Source: Tessaracoccus timonensis (lineage in GTDB: Bacteria; Actinomycetota; Actinomycetes; Propionibacteriales; Propionibacteriaceae). From it: DNA of 64,000 nt. The notes beneath the pieces were generated by a model. It was given only the letters and a program-made list of their open reading frames with translations, was not told the origin of the DNA and did no database searches. Numbering within the stretch: position 1 is the first letter of the stretch; every line of letters begins with the position of its first letter. Location of the stretch: NCBI RefSeq assembly GCF_900343145.1, contig NZ_LT996886.1, positions 1,426,001-1,490,000 on the forward strand, given 5' to 3'. Positions 51,443-59,428 of this stretch are shown piece by piece. A program made the translations under genes and the position numbers.

Positions 51443-51925
51443 ATGCTGGTAGGCATTGGCACCGACGTGCACAAACTCGTCCAAGGCGCGACGATGCACC
51501 TAGCCGGCCTCACATTCCCCGACGAGCCCTGCGGCCTCGAGGGGCATTCCGACGGTGATGCCGCCGCGCATGCCATGTGCGACGCGCTGTTCTCCGCCAC
51601 CGGGCTCGGCGACATGGGCAGCAACTTCGGCACGAGCGAGCCGCAGTGGGCGGGCGCGAGCGGCGTCGAATTCCTCTCCGAGACTGCCAAGCGCGTGCGT
51701 GAGGCAGGCTACGAGATCGTCAACGTCGCGGTGCAGGTGATCGGCAACCGCCCGAAAATGGCAGGGCGGCGCCAGGAGGCACAAGAGGTGATGGGCGCTG
51801 CGCTGGGCGCCAGGGTGACGGTCACCGCCACCACCACGGACGGTCTTGGCTTCACCGGGCGTGGTGAAGGCGTGGCTGCAGTGGCCGTCGCGTCAGTTAG
51901 GCTGGCGAGTACCACGACGCCTTGA
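51443..51925 (+). CDS. ispF: 2-C-methyl-D-erythritol 2,4-cyclodiphosphate synthase
   Basis: 160 residues from ATG 51443 with 'aaggag' 6 nt upstream. Zn-binding 'GIGTDVHKL' and '[20 protein letters not shown]', '[10 protein letters not shown]' loop, '[12 protein letters not shown]' and the trimer-core '[20 protein letters not shown]' are present. The MEP-pathway step after IspE. With ispD it forms the carD-ispD-ispF operon. Confidence 0.95.
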   Translation: MLVGIGTDVHKLVQGATMHLAGLTFPDEPCGLEGHSDGDAAAHAMCDALFSATGLGDMGSNFGTSEPQWAGASGVEFLSETAKRVREAGYEIVNVAVQVIGNRPKMAGRRQEAQEVMGAALGARVTVTATTTDGLGFTGRGEGVAAVAVASVRLASTTTP

Positions 51926-51964
51926 TGCGCGCCGCCGTCACACCACGAAGGTAGGAGGCCTACC

Positions 51965-52621
51965 ATGTCCGGTCCTGCGCAACCGGGAACACCCGGCTTC
52001 GCCGGAGCCCCCAACGCACCTCGGCCCAACCGCACCCCGTATTTCATCGTGATCGGCGTGCTTGCCGTTGCACTCATCGGGTTGCTGGTCTGGGCATTCA
52101 TGCCCACCGACGACGACCCCTCGCCCGAACCTTCTGCCGAACCAACGCCATCGGCGACGGAGGCACCGTCGGAACCGGAGCCAAGTGATGCTCCCAGCAC
52201 CGACGTGCCCGCGTCGGAGGCGCCGCCGAGTGACGACCCGAGCGCGTCGGACCCCATGACGGAAGGGTATGCCATCCTGCGCGAGATGCTGCCCGAGAAG
52301 CTGGAGAGCTGGGAGCTGCACATTGAAGAAGCGGGCGGGCATTCGCAGCCTGTGTACAGAGACGGTGACAGGCAGATGAGCTTCTTTCCCGTCGGCGCGA
52401 ACACGAGCCCAGAGGAGATGAGTGAGGGCCGGCAAGATTTGCAGCAGTTCGATGGCGGGGCTTGCTATCTGAACCCGAACCCGACGGGCGAAACGAAGAT
52501 GATCACGTGCGCCATCGCGCCGAAGGCAGCCCAGGGGCACACGTTCCTGATGTCGAGTCGATACGCCGAAATTGATGAGATGGTGCGCCTAGCGAAAGCT
52601 ATCATCGCGGTGGAACGATAG
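51965..52621 (+). CDS. single-TM extracytoplasmic protein, paralog A
   Basis: 218 residues: short Pro-rich N-terminus, one TM helix (~24-45), acidic Pro/Ser/Glu linker (~46-95) and a ~115-residue outer domain with 'LESWELHIEEAGG', 'DGGACYLNPNP', 'MITCAIAP' and a C-terminal helix ('IDEMVRLAKAIIAV'). The outer domain aligns by eye with that of the next gene ('IGEWQLSEFG', 'AGGFCGEV', 'ACYIHPG', 'AELIEVAKAIAA'), two conserved Cys included, so the two are tandem paralogs. 'aggaggcc' precedes the start. Function unknown. Confidence 0.7.
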   Translation: MSGPAQPGTPGFAGAPNAPRPNRTPYFIVIGVLAVALIGLLVWAFMPTDDDPSPEPSAEPTPSATEAPSEPEPSDAPSTDVPASEAPPSDDPSASDPMTEGYAILREMLPEKLESWELHIEEAGGHSQPVYRDGDRQMSFFPVGANTSPEEMSEGRQDLQQFDGGACYLNPNPTGETKMITCAIAPKAAQGHTFLMSSRYAEIDEMVRLAKAIIAVER

Positions 52622-52679
52622 CGATCAGAATATGCATGGGCCCGGAGGCGGGCTGCGTCTCACAGAAAGAAACGATTAG

Positions 52680-53636
52680 ATGAGCGGACCAAGATACCCA
52701 GGCCAGGGAAACCCGCAGAACTATGGCGGGCAGCAGTGGGGGAATCAGCCTTCTCCCGGCTATTCGCCTGCCGGGCCACAAGGCCATGGGCAGTGGCAGA
52801 ACAACCAGGGGGGTGCGCCGAACTGGAATGCTGCCCAAAGTGGGCCGCAGGGCTGGAACGGTGCCCAAGGCAGTCCGCAGGGCTGGAACGGTGGGCCCGG
52901 CATGCCGCCCGGCGGAATGCCGCCGCAAGGGCAGAATCCAGGCGGCAGTCGTGGGCCTGGTGTTGGCATCATCATCGCGATTTCCGTGCTGGTGTTGGCG
53001 CTGATCGGCGTCTTAGTGTGGCTGTTCTTGTTCAAGGGCGACGACGGCGGGACAGCGGAACCGAAGCCGGGTGCCTCGTCTTCGAGCGCTGAGCCGCCGT
53101 CGAAATCCGAGGAACCGGGCGGTAAGGACACTCCTGGTGGTAAGGACACCCCTGGTGGCGACGAGCCTGGCGGCGAAGAGCCCGGTGGCGATGAACCCGG
53201 CGGCGAGCAGCCTGGCGGTGAGCAGCCTGGCGGCGAGCAACCGGGTGGCCAGCAGCCCGGTGGCGAACAGCCTGGTGGCCAGCAGCCCGGCGGCGCTGGG
53301 GAACTCACGGCGGACGATCTGCCCAAGCAAATCGGCGAGTGGCAGCTGAGCGAGTTCGGGCTCACGATGTACACCAAGGGCGCGGGCGCGGCCACCATCG
53401 CCGTCCTCGACTTTGGCGAAGAGGCAAAAATTATGGACTACGCCCGCCAGAGTATGCAGAACGTCGACGAGTTCGCCGGCGGATTCTGCGGCGAGGTGGC
53501 CGGCGGCTCCGAGAAGCTGGAGGCGTGCTACATCCATCCTGGCAAGAAGCCGAAGTCTGTCGCATCGGTGTCCGGCTCGAACGCCTCGCGAGCCGAACTC
53601 ATCGAGGTGGCCAAGGCGATCGCCGCGCACAAGTGA
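52680..53636 (+). CDS. single-TM extracytoplasmic protein, paralog B with Pro-Gly repeat linker
   Basis: 318 residues. A Gly/Pro/Gln/Asn-rich cytoplasmic N-terminus (~1-95, with 'PQGWNGAQGSPQGWNGG' repeats), TM helix (~97-118), then a linker of 'PGG(K/D/E/Q)(D/E/Q)' 5-residue repeats (nt ~53120-53300, 15-bp minisatellite), and an outer domain like that of paralog A. The repeat probably sets the reach of the outer domain through the wall and is likely polymorphic. No known family. Confidence 0.7.
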   Translation: MSGPRYPGQGNPQNYGGQQWGNQPSPGYSPAGPQGHGQWQNNQGGAPNWNAAQSGPQGWNGAQGSPQGWNGGPGMPPGGMPPQGQNPGGSRGPGVGIIIAISVLVLALIGVLVWLFLFKGDDGGTAEPKPGASSSSAEPPSKSEEPGGKDTPGGKDTPGGDEPGGEEPGGDEPGGEQPGGEQPGGEQPGGQQPGGEQPGGQQPGGAGELTADDLPKQIGEWQLSEFGLTMYTKGAGAATIAVLDFGEEAKIMDYARQSMQNVDEFAGGFCGEVAGGSEKLEACYIHPGKKPKSVASVSGSNASRAELIEVAKAIAAHK

Positions 53637-53659
53637 TCACCACGGCATAGGCAGCAATA

Positions 53660-53709
53660 ACGACGGTGGCGCCGGCCCTCAGCTAGGAGGAGCCCGGCGC
53701 CACCGTCGT
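53660..53709 (+). terminator. 16-bp hairpin after paralog B
   Basis: Perfect arms 53660-53675 and 53694-53709 with an 18-nt loop, 24 bp after the stop. Confidence 0.65.
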
Positions 53710-53737
53710 ATGTAGGAAGCGGTGCGAACCGCAGCGC

Positions 53738-53815
53738 TTACAGCTCGAATCCGGGGTAGAGCGGGCGAGCGTCGAGCAGCTTGGAGGCGCCGTCGAGGGA
53801 AGCCTGGCGGGCCTC
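53738..53815 (-). pseudogene. 3' remnant of a gene on the - strand
   Basis: Reading leftward to TAA at 53738 gives a natural-looking C-terminus ('EARQASLDGASKLLDARPLY' then 'PGFEL' stop) with high GC3. No start codon context exists; to the right the reading loses coding character around 53815-53830. It may be the tail of a deleted gene. The 'PLYPG' ending is faintly like serine hydroxymethyltransferases, a weak guess. Confidence 0.35.
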
Positions 53816-54061
53816 AGCGTCGAGCTCGTCACGCCGGCCACGACGCTCACGGAGGACATCCGACGCCAGCGCTCCGACCTGCTGCCGACGTACAAGGTGC
53901 CGTTGACGTTGGCCAGCGCGCAGCTCGAGTTCAACGCCCAGGGCAAGGTGGTCGTCGACTTGAAGGACATGCCGGGGGCGGTGGGCGCCTTCAACGGGTC
54001 GGCGCAGCCCGTGCAGTTCAAGCTCGACATCGCCGATGGGCCGGACCGGTTCTCGGGCTGA
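53816..54061 (+). pseudogene. 3' remnant of a gene on the + strand
   Basis: In the frame ending TGA 54059-54061 the sequence reads like genuine protein ('TLTEDIRRQRSDLLPTYKVP', 'LTLASAQLEFNAQGKVVVDL', ending 'IADGPDRFSG') with almost only G/C at third positions. There is no ATG, GTG or TTG in frame before it, and the reading dissolves left of about 53815. So it is the 3' end of a gene whose 5' part is missing, joined head-to-head with the - strand remnant. Confidence 0.4.
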
Positions 54062-54102
54062 CCGCTGGGTTTCGCCGCTGCAGTCAAAGGACCCTCAATA
54101 AT

Positions 54103-54122
54103 TGAAATGAGCTACCACTTCA
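54103..54122 (+). promoter_or_regulatory. possible LacI-type operator upstream of lacI-like gene
   Basis: Imperfect palindrome 'tgaaatg'-N6-'cacttca' (one mismatch per arm), 37 bp before the regulator start; candidate autoregulatory site. Confidence 0.3.
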
Positions 54123-54159
54123 TGCAAGGATGTTCCATCGCCATCGGGTAGGAGAGCAG

Positions 54160-55209
54160 ATGCAGCGGACCAGACACCGGCAACCGACCTTGCAGCAAGT
54201 TGCTGCCTTGTCGGGGGTGTCGCTCGCGACGGCCTCGCGCGCGCTCTCTGGTCGGGGCGCCGTCGCGGCGACGACGGCGTCGAACGTGCTCGCTGCAGCC
54301 CGGAAGCTCGGGTATACTTTCGATGACGAGGGCGAGGGTGCTATTCGCCGCGTGGCGGTCGTCGCCTCCCAGATCTCATCCCAGTTCGTCACCGAGGTGG
54401 TCCAAGGCATCCAGGACGAGGCAGCCGAAGCGACGATGGGTTGCGTCTTCGTGTCGACTGGGGGATCGCCGGAGTCGGAGGTCGAGGCGCTACGACGGCT
54501 GCTGCTCGATGCCCAGCTCGCTGGGGTCGTGCTCACCGGTGGCGGGCGCACGGGTGTCGTGGAGGAGAGCTTCAGGGGCGTCGTGGAGGAGTATCGCAAG
54601 CATCGGACCCCATTGGTGTTCTGTGGCAGGCCTGCGATCTCGGACGATCTCCCCGAAATGGTCATCGACTACGACAATCTCGGTGGGGCAAGGGCGGCGG
54701 CATCTTACCTGTTCAGCCAAGGGCATCGGGATATCCTGTTCTTGCGCGGCCCAAAGGGATTCTCCTCCAGTGATCTCCGTGCGCAGGGTTTCCTTGCGGC
54801 CTGCGAGGAGTTCGGGATCAAGCCCAACCCTGCACTGGTGCGATTCGGGGAGCGCAACAAGCTCTCGGGCCTCACCCTCGCCAGGGCAGCGATGAGGGAG
54901 GGCGTGCGCTTCACCGCGGTCTTCGGCGAGTGCGACCTCCTGGCATTGGGCGCCATGGAAGCCGTGCGATCGGAGGGCCTTAGCGTCCCCAGGGATGTCT
55001 CGATCATCGGGTTTGACGATATGACGTTCGCCGAGGACTTCCCAATCCCCCTGACGACGGTGCACGTTCCGTTTCGGGACCTCGGGCGCACGGCTGCGCG
55101 GATGCTGCTGGGCGGCCCGGAGCCGAATCGTGCTGCTCACCGCCTGGCTGGGACACATCTGGTGATCAGGGAATCAGTCGCCTCGAACTGGGGCGCGAGC
55201 GGACACTGA
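54160..55209 (+). CDS. LacI-family transcriptional regulator
   Basis: 349 residues from ATG 54160 with 'aggagag' upstream. N-terminal helix-turn-helix and hinge ('PTLQQVAALSGVSLATASRA', 'LAAARKLGYTFDD'), then a periplasmic-binding-like effector domain ('RRVAVVASQISSQFVTEVVQ', 'FLRGPKGFSSSDLRAQGF', 'SIIGFDDMTFAEDFPIPLTT'). It probably represses the downstream uptake genes until a sugar or sugar acid binds. Confidence 0.93.
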   Translation: MQRTRHRQPTLQQVAALSGVSLATASRALSGRGAVAATTASNVLAAARKLGYTFDDEGEGAIRRVAVVASQISSQFVTEVVQGIQDEAAEATMGCVFVSTGGSPESEVEALRRLLLDAQLAGVVLTGGGRTGVVEESFRGVVEEYRKHRTPLVFCGRPAISDDLPEMVIDYDNLGGARAAASYLFSQGHRDILFLRGPKGFSSSDLRAQGFLAACEEFGIKPNPALVRFGERNKLSGLTLARAAMREGVRFTAVFGECDLLALGAMEAVRSEGLSVPRDVSIIGFDDMTFAEDFPIPLTTVHVPFRDLGRTAARMLLGGPEPNRAAHRLAGTHLVIRESVASNWGASGH

Positions 55210-55253
55210 GCCGCGCTCCCCGGCCACTGCGCCGAGGTAATCACAGAAAACCA

Positions 55254-55310
55254 TTGCCGGACGCTGGAAGTACTGTTACTCTTGATGGAAACGAGTGAAA
55301 GTAGTTTCCA
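55254..55310 (+). promoter_or_regulatory. promoter and operator of the uptake operon
   Basis: TTGCCG (55254) - 17 bp - TACTCT (55277) is a good sigma-70 promoter. Immediately downstream, 'tggaaac'-N11-'gtttcca' (55286-55310) is a perfect 7-bp inverted repeat touching the ATG at 55311, well placed as the operator of the LacI-type regulator encoded upstream. Confidence 0.55.
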
Positions 55311-56294
55311 ATGAAGGTACTCGTCACTATGCCCGAGCATGTGCGTGAAGAGCTTTTCACGGCCGATGAGTGGCGTCGGCTGGAGTCGCTGGGAGAGGTG
55401 CGCTGTCTTGCCGACGACGAGCGCCGGCTGCCCATCGGCGTGTGCTCGGACGTCGACGTCATGGTGACGGGCTGGGAGTCGCCCAAGCTCGAATCTGTCG
55501 ACGGGGATCGTCTGCGGTTGATTGTGCACAGTGCCGGAGGCTTCAAGACGGTCATCTGCGAGCAGGTCTTCGATGCCGGCGTCACCGTGAGCCAGGCGGG
55601 CAGTGATCCCATGGCCCACGCGGTGGCGGAGTTCGCCCTCGGTCTGGGCATCTGCCTGTTGCGGGAGATCTACACCTACGACCGAGCGATGCGGGCGACG
55701 AGGGACTTCGACGCGAGCCAATGCCCACGGCTGTCGAGGGGGATCACCGCCGCCCGCCAGGGCCTGGTGGGGCTGAGCAGAACAGGGAAGTGGCACGCGC
55801 GCCTGCTTCGGGGAGTCGGATGCAGCGACGTGGTCGCCTACGACCCCTACTGTTCGGAGTCCGAGGCGTCGGGTCTCGGGGTCACCCTCGGATCGCTCGA
55901 TGAAGTGATGGGATGCGAGTTGGTGAGCCTGCACGCGCCGGTCACGCCGGAGACCTTGCGCATGATCGGGGCGAGGGAACTTGCGCTCATCCCCGACGGC
56001 GGGGCACTTGTGAACACGGCGCGGGCGGCAATTGTAGACATGGATGCACTGGAACGCGAACTGCGCTCCGGGAGGATCCGTGCGGCCATCGACGTGTTCG
56101 ACGAGGAGCCACTCGATCCATCCTCACCCCTGTTCGGCCTGCCGAACGCCCTGCTCACGCCCCATGTCGCAGGGGGGACGGTCCAGGCCCGATGGGCCAT
56201 GGGCCGCGCGGTCGTCGATGAGATCGAGCGCTTCGCCCTCGGCAGCCCCCTGCAATTCCTCGTCCAACCGGCAACCGTGAATCGACTCAGTTGA
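55311..56294 (+). CDS. D-isomer-specific 2-hydroxyacid dehydrogenase
   Basis: 327 residues. The Rossmann region reads 'GLVGLSRTGKWHARLL', where the usual third Gly of GxGxxG region is Ser (a subfamily variant). 'NTARAAIVDMDALEREL' holds the catalytic Arg, 'AAIDVFDEEPLDPSSPL' the Glu and 'LTPHVAGGT' the His. It probably oxidises or reduces a sugar-derived 2-hydroxy/2-keto acid. First gene of the uptake operon. Confidence 0.88.
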   Translation: MKVLVTMPEHVREELFTADEWRRLESLGEVRCLADDERRLPIGVCSDVDVMVTGWESPKLESVDGDRLRLIVHSAGGFKTVICEQVFDAGVTVSQAGSDPMAHAVAEFALGLGICLLREIYTYDRAMRATRDFDASQCPRLSRGITAARQGLVGLSRTGKWHARLLRGVGCSDVVAYDPYCSESEASGLGVTLGSLDEVMGCELVSLHAPVTPETLRMIGARELALIPDGGALVNTARAAIVDMDALERELRSGRIRAAIDVFDEEPLDPSSPLFGLPNALLTPHVAGGTVQARWAMGRAVVDEIERFALGSPLQFLVQPATVNRLS

Positions 56295-56299
56295 TTGTT

Positions 56300-56321
56300 G
56301 TCGTCACACGGACGTGACGAC
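56300..56321 (+). terminator. intra-operon hairpin
   Basis: 8-bp perfect arms 'gtcgtcac'/'gtgacgac' with a 6-nt loop in the 49-bp gap between the dehydrogenase and the binding-protein gene. It may stabilise or attenuate so that the binding protein is expressed at a different level. Confidence 0.4.
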
Positions 56322-56343
56322 GCCTACCAGTAAAGGAGCAAAC

Positions 56344-57600
56344 ATGATCACTCGACGCAATCTAATTGGGGCCTCAGCCGGACTCTCCGCTGCCGCGGTC
56401 CTGACCGGGTGCGGCGGCGAGCAGCCCGTCGCCGAGGTGCCGTCCAATCCCGCTGAGGTGACCGGCAAGGTCACCCACTGGACCTACCCCATCGGGGACA
56501 CCCAGGAGCAGGCGTGGTGGGGCGAGCTCGTAGCGGAGTTCAACAAAGAATACCCCAAGGTGGAGGTCTCGGTGGTGGTGCAGCCCTGGAAGAGCCGCGG
56601 CGAGGCTCTGACCACGGCGGTAGCCAGCAAGACGGGCCCAGATGTCATCTACTTCAACCCCGACTTCATCCCGCGGTTCGCCAGCCAGGGGCTCCTGATG
56701 CCCGTGGACAAGATCCTTGGGCCCGAACGTGCCGACTACGTCGACGCCGCCGTCGAGGCACTCACTTACGAGGGCAAGGTCTATGGGGTGCCCATGCTCA
56801 TGGAGGTGTACACCCCCTGCTACAACTCGGAGGTCATCGAGAAACTTGGCTTCGACGGCCCACCAGAGACGTGGGATGACCTGCGTGCCGTGGCCGACAA
56901 GGCGCTCGCCGATGGAATGAGCCTCGCTGACTATGCCGCGGCCGACGGCTCGCTGAACGGCACCTTCTACCCCTTCTTGTGGCAGGCCGGTGGAGAAGTG
57001 CTCGATGAGTCGGGCAAGAACGTGGCCTTCGATGGGCCGGAGGGCGTCGAAGCGCTCACCTTCCTGCGCGAGCTCGCGGACAAGGGCGCCCTAAACAAGG
57101 ATGTGCTGTCGCAGCCTGCCCCGGTCTTCGAGCAATCCAAGTTCGCACGCGGTGAACAGCCCGTGGCCTTCGGCATGATCGTCGAGGAAGCGCGAGGCAT
57201 CATGGGTGAGAAGGCGCGAGCCTGCGCACCGTTCAGCGGCAAGAAGATGGCTACCTTCGGCAGCGTTGGCGCCATGTGCGTGTTCAACGAGGCCAAGTCC
57301 CCGGATGCGGTTGCCGCATGGATCGCGTTCGCCAGCAACAAGGCCAACACCGAGAGGTTCATCAAGGCCGCAGGATACCTGCCCCCGCGCAAGTCGCTGG
57401 GGGACATCTGGGCCGATGACCCCGACCAGACGCTGCGCAGCAAGTACCTCGACGACATCCGCGTTGGAGTCCTACATCCCAAGGCTCGCGAGATGATGGA
57501 CGTCATTGCACCCCACATTCAGGGCTGCCTCCTCGGGCAACAGGATCCGGAAACCGCGCTGAAGGCAGCTGCGGACGAAGTCAACGCGATGCTGGGCTGA
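56344..57600 (+). CDS. ABC transporter sugar-binding lipoprotein
   Basis: 418 residues from ATG 56344 ('aaaggag' upstream). Tat/lipoprotein signal 'MITRRNLIGASAGLSAAAVL' and lipobox 'LTGCGG'. Family 1 solute-binding protein: 'WWGELVAEFNKEYPKVEVSV', 'VASKTGPDVIYFNPDF', 'KVYGVPMLMEVYTPCYNSEV', 'WQAGGEVLDESGKNVAF'. It captures an oligosaccharide and delivers it to the two permeases downstream. Its stop overlaps the next start by one base. Confidence 0.93.
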   Translation: MITRRNLIGASAGLSAAAVLTGCGGEQPVAEVPSNPAEVTGKVTHWTYPIGDTQEQAWWGELVAEFNKEYPKVEVSVVVQPWKSRGEALTTAVASKTGPDVIYFNPDFIPRFASQGLLMPVDKILGPERADYVDAAVEALTYEGKVYGVPMLMEVYTPCYNSEVIEKLGFDGPPETWDDLRAVADKALADGMSLADYAAADGSLNGTFYPFLWQAGGEVLDESGKNVAFDGPEGVEALTFLRELADKGALNKDVLSQPAPVFEQSKFARGEQPVAFGMIVEEARGIMGEKARACAPFSGKKMATFGSVGAMCVFNEAKSPDAVAAWIAFASNKANTERFIKAAGYLPPRKSLGDIWADDPDQTLRSKYLDDIRVGVLHPKAREMMDVIAPHIQGCLLGQQDPETALKAAADEVNAMLG

Positions 57601-58514
57601 TGGGTTCGGCGATGAAGGACGAGATTCACGCCACGGGACGGAAGAGGACGTCGTGGTGGCGCTCGAGTGCTGCCTTGTTCGGCTATGTGTTCGTCGCGCC
57701 CTACGCCGTCCTCTTCCTCGTGTTCCGCATCATCCCGGCGATTTACGGGGCACTGCTCTCGTTCGCGGAGGTGAACCTCGCGGGCAGGGTGAAGTTGGTG
57801 GGGCTCGCCAACTTCGAACGGTTGCTGAGCGACCCCATCTTCATGAAGTCGCTGCGGGTGACGTTGGTTTACACCATCATCACGGTACCCATGGTCATCT
57901 GTTTCTCGATATTGATGGCATTGCTCATCAACCGGTCATTGCGCGGCATCAGCATCTATCGAGCGGTGTTCTTCCTGCCCGTGGTCACCTCGCCGGTCAT
58001 TTCCGGCGTTGTGTTTAAATGGCTGTTCGGCTCGGATGGCCCGATGGTCTCGGTTTCCTCGCTACTCGGGCTCTCGACAGGCTCATGGCTGGGGTCGTCC
58101 ACGCTCGTGTTGCCCGCACTAGCCCTGGTGCAGACATGGACGAGGTTCGGCTTCGACATGCTCATCCTCCTCGCCGCGATGCTGGCAATTCCGCAGGAGT
58201 ACTACGAGGCGGCGATGGTGGACCGGGCCGGTGTCTGGCAACGATTCCGGCACGTCACCTTGCCGCTGCTACGCCCAGCACTGTTCTTCGTCCTCGTGCT
58301 CGAAACGGTCGGCTCCTTCCAAGTGCTCGACTCCGTCCTCGTGATGACCGGTGGCGGCCCGGTTCGGGGTTCGTACACCCTCTCGTTCATGATCTATGAT
58401 CAGGCATTCAACTACACCGAGTTCGGCTACGGATCCGCCGTCGGCGTGGTGGTGCTGGTGATCATCCTCGTGTTGACCGTCATCCAGAACAAGGTCCTCG
58501 GGAGGGCCGAGTAG
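57600..58514 (+). CDS. sugar ABC transporter permease (MalF/UgpA type)
   Basis: 304 residues, six TM helices; the EAA loop is 'YYEAAMVDRAGVWQRFRHVT' before 'LPLLRPALFF'. 'GYVFVAPYAVLFLVFRIIPA' begins TM1. One-base overlap with both neighbours (57600 and 58514). Confidence 0.93.
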   Translation: MGSAMKDEIHATGRKRTSWWRSSAALFGYVFVAPYAVLFLVFRIIPAIYGALLSFAEVNLAGRVKLVGLANFERLLSDPIFMKSLRVTLVYTIITVPMVICFSILMALLINRSLRGISIYRAVFFLPVVTSPVISGVVFKWLFGSDGPMVSVSSLLGLSTGSWLGSSTLVLPALALVQTWTRFGFDMLILLAAMLAIPQEYYEAAMVDRAGVWQRFRHVTLPLLRPALFFVLVLETVGSFQVLDSVLVMTGGGPVRGSYTLSFMIYDQAFNYTEFGYGSAVGVVVLVIILVLTVIQNKVLGRAE

Positions 58515-59380
58515 TGACCAGCATGCACATCAAGCAGCCCGCGGCCACGCACGCGCGGGCAGGACTCGGGACAGCCCGCACGCGGCGCCTCCTGTGGCAC
58601 ATTCCCTTGCTGCTCGTGGCGGCGATCACCGTGGTCCCCTTCTACGCGATGGTCGTCATCTCGCTCCGCCCGGGGCAGATCGTGCGGATGCCGGAAGCCT
58701 TGATCCCCCACGGGCTCAGTTTGGGTGCCTACCAGGACGCGCTGCGGTCCAACGACATCCTCGCCTGGGTGGTCAACTCGACGGTGTACTCGCTGGCATC
58801 CGTGGTACTGGTGCTCCTGTTCGCATCCATGGCCGGCTATGCGTTCGCGAAGAAACGATTCCTCGGGCGCGACATGCTCTTCTGGGTGTTCCTGACCATG
58901 CTCATGGTTCCCGGACAGCTCACGCTCATCCCCCAGTTCCTCATGATCACGAGCATGCGGGGCTTGGACACGATGTGGGGCCTCATCGTCCCCACGTTGG
59001 CCAATGCCCAAGCGATGTTCCTCATGAAGCAGTTCATGGAAGACATTCCCGATGAACTTATCAGCGCGGCAAGAATCGACGGTGCGGGGGAGTTCCGAAC
59101 CTATTGGTCCGTCATTCTTCCGCAGACCAAGCCCATCCTCGCCACCTTGGGGACGTTCGTGTTCCTCTGGCACTGGAACGACTTCCTTTGGCCCCTGGTG
59201 ATGATGCGGACCCCCTCCAACTACGTGCTCACCGTCGGCCTCAACGCGATGCAGGCGAAGGAGCCCGCGTTGGCCACCATCATGGCCAGCGCGACCATCA
59301 CCTTCGTTCCCGCATTGATCGTGTTCATCGTCCTCCAGCGCTTCTTCGTGCGTGGGGTGATGATGTCCGGTCTCAAGTGA
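58514..59380 (+). CDS. sugar ABC transporter permease (MalG/UgpE type)
   Basis: 288 residues from GTG 58514, six TM helices; EAA loop 'DELISAARIDGAGEFRTYWS', C-terminal 'LQRFFVRGVMMSGLK'. Partner of the preceding permease. No ATPase gene is in the cluster; a shared MsmK-like ATPase elsewhere is likely (known for this transporter class). Confidence 0.93.
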   Translation: MTSMHIKQPAATHARAGLGTARTRRLLWHIPLLLVAAITVVPFYAMVVISLRPGQIVRMPEALIPHGLSLGAYQDALRSNDILAWVVNSTVYSLASVVLVLLFASMAGYAFAKKRFLGRDMLFWVFLTMLMVPGQLTLIPQFLMITSMRGLDTMWGLIVPTLANAQAMFLMKQFMEDIPDELISAARIDGAGEFRTYWSVILPQTKPILATLGTFVFLWHWNDFLWPLVMMRTPSNYVLTVGLNAMQAKEPALATIMASATITFVPALIVFIVLQRFFVRGVMMSGLK

Positions 59381-59428
59381 GTGCCGCCGAATCGAATCCC
59401 TGACCCCACCTCAACATCTGGAGTTGTC

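Noticed and set aside
53683..54087. 134-residue - strand ORF between paralog B and lacI
   Set aside because: Ser/Thr/Pro-rich shadow; other frames show convincing protein-like segments on each strand instead.
55311..56294. hydroxyacid dehydrogenase as an inactivated enzyme because of the Ser in its Rossmann motif
   Set aside because: The GLSRxG variant is, as I recall, seen in a subfamily, and the catalytic Arg, Glu and His are all retained.
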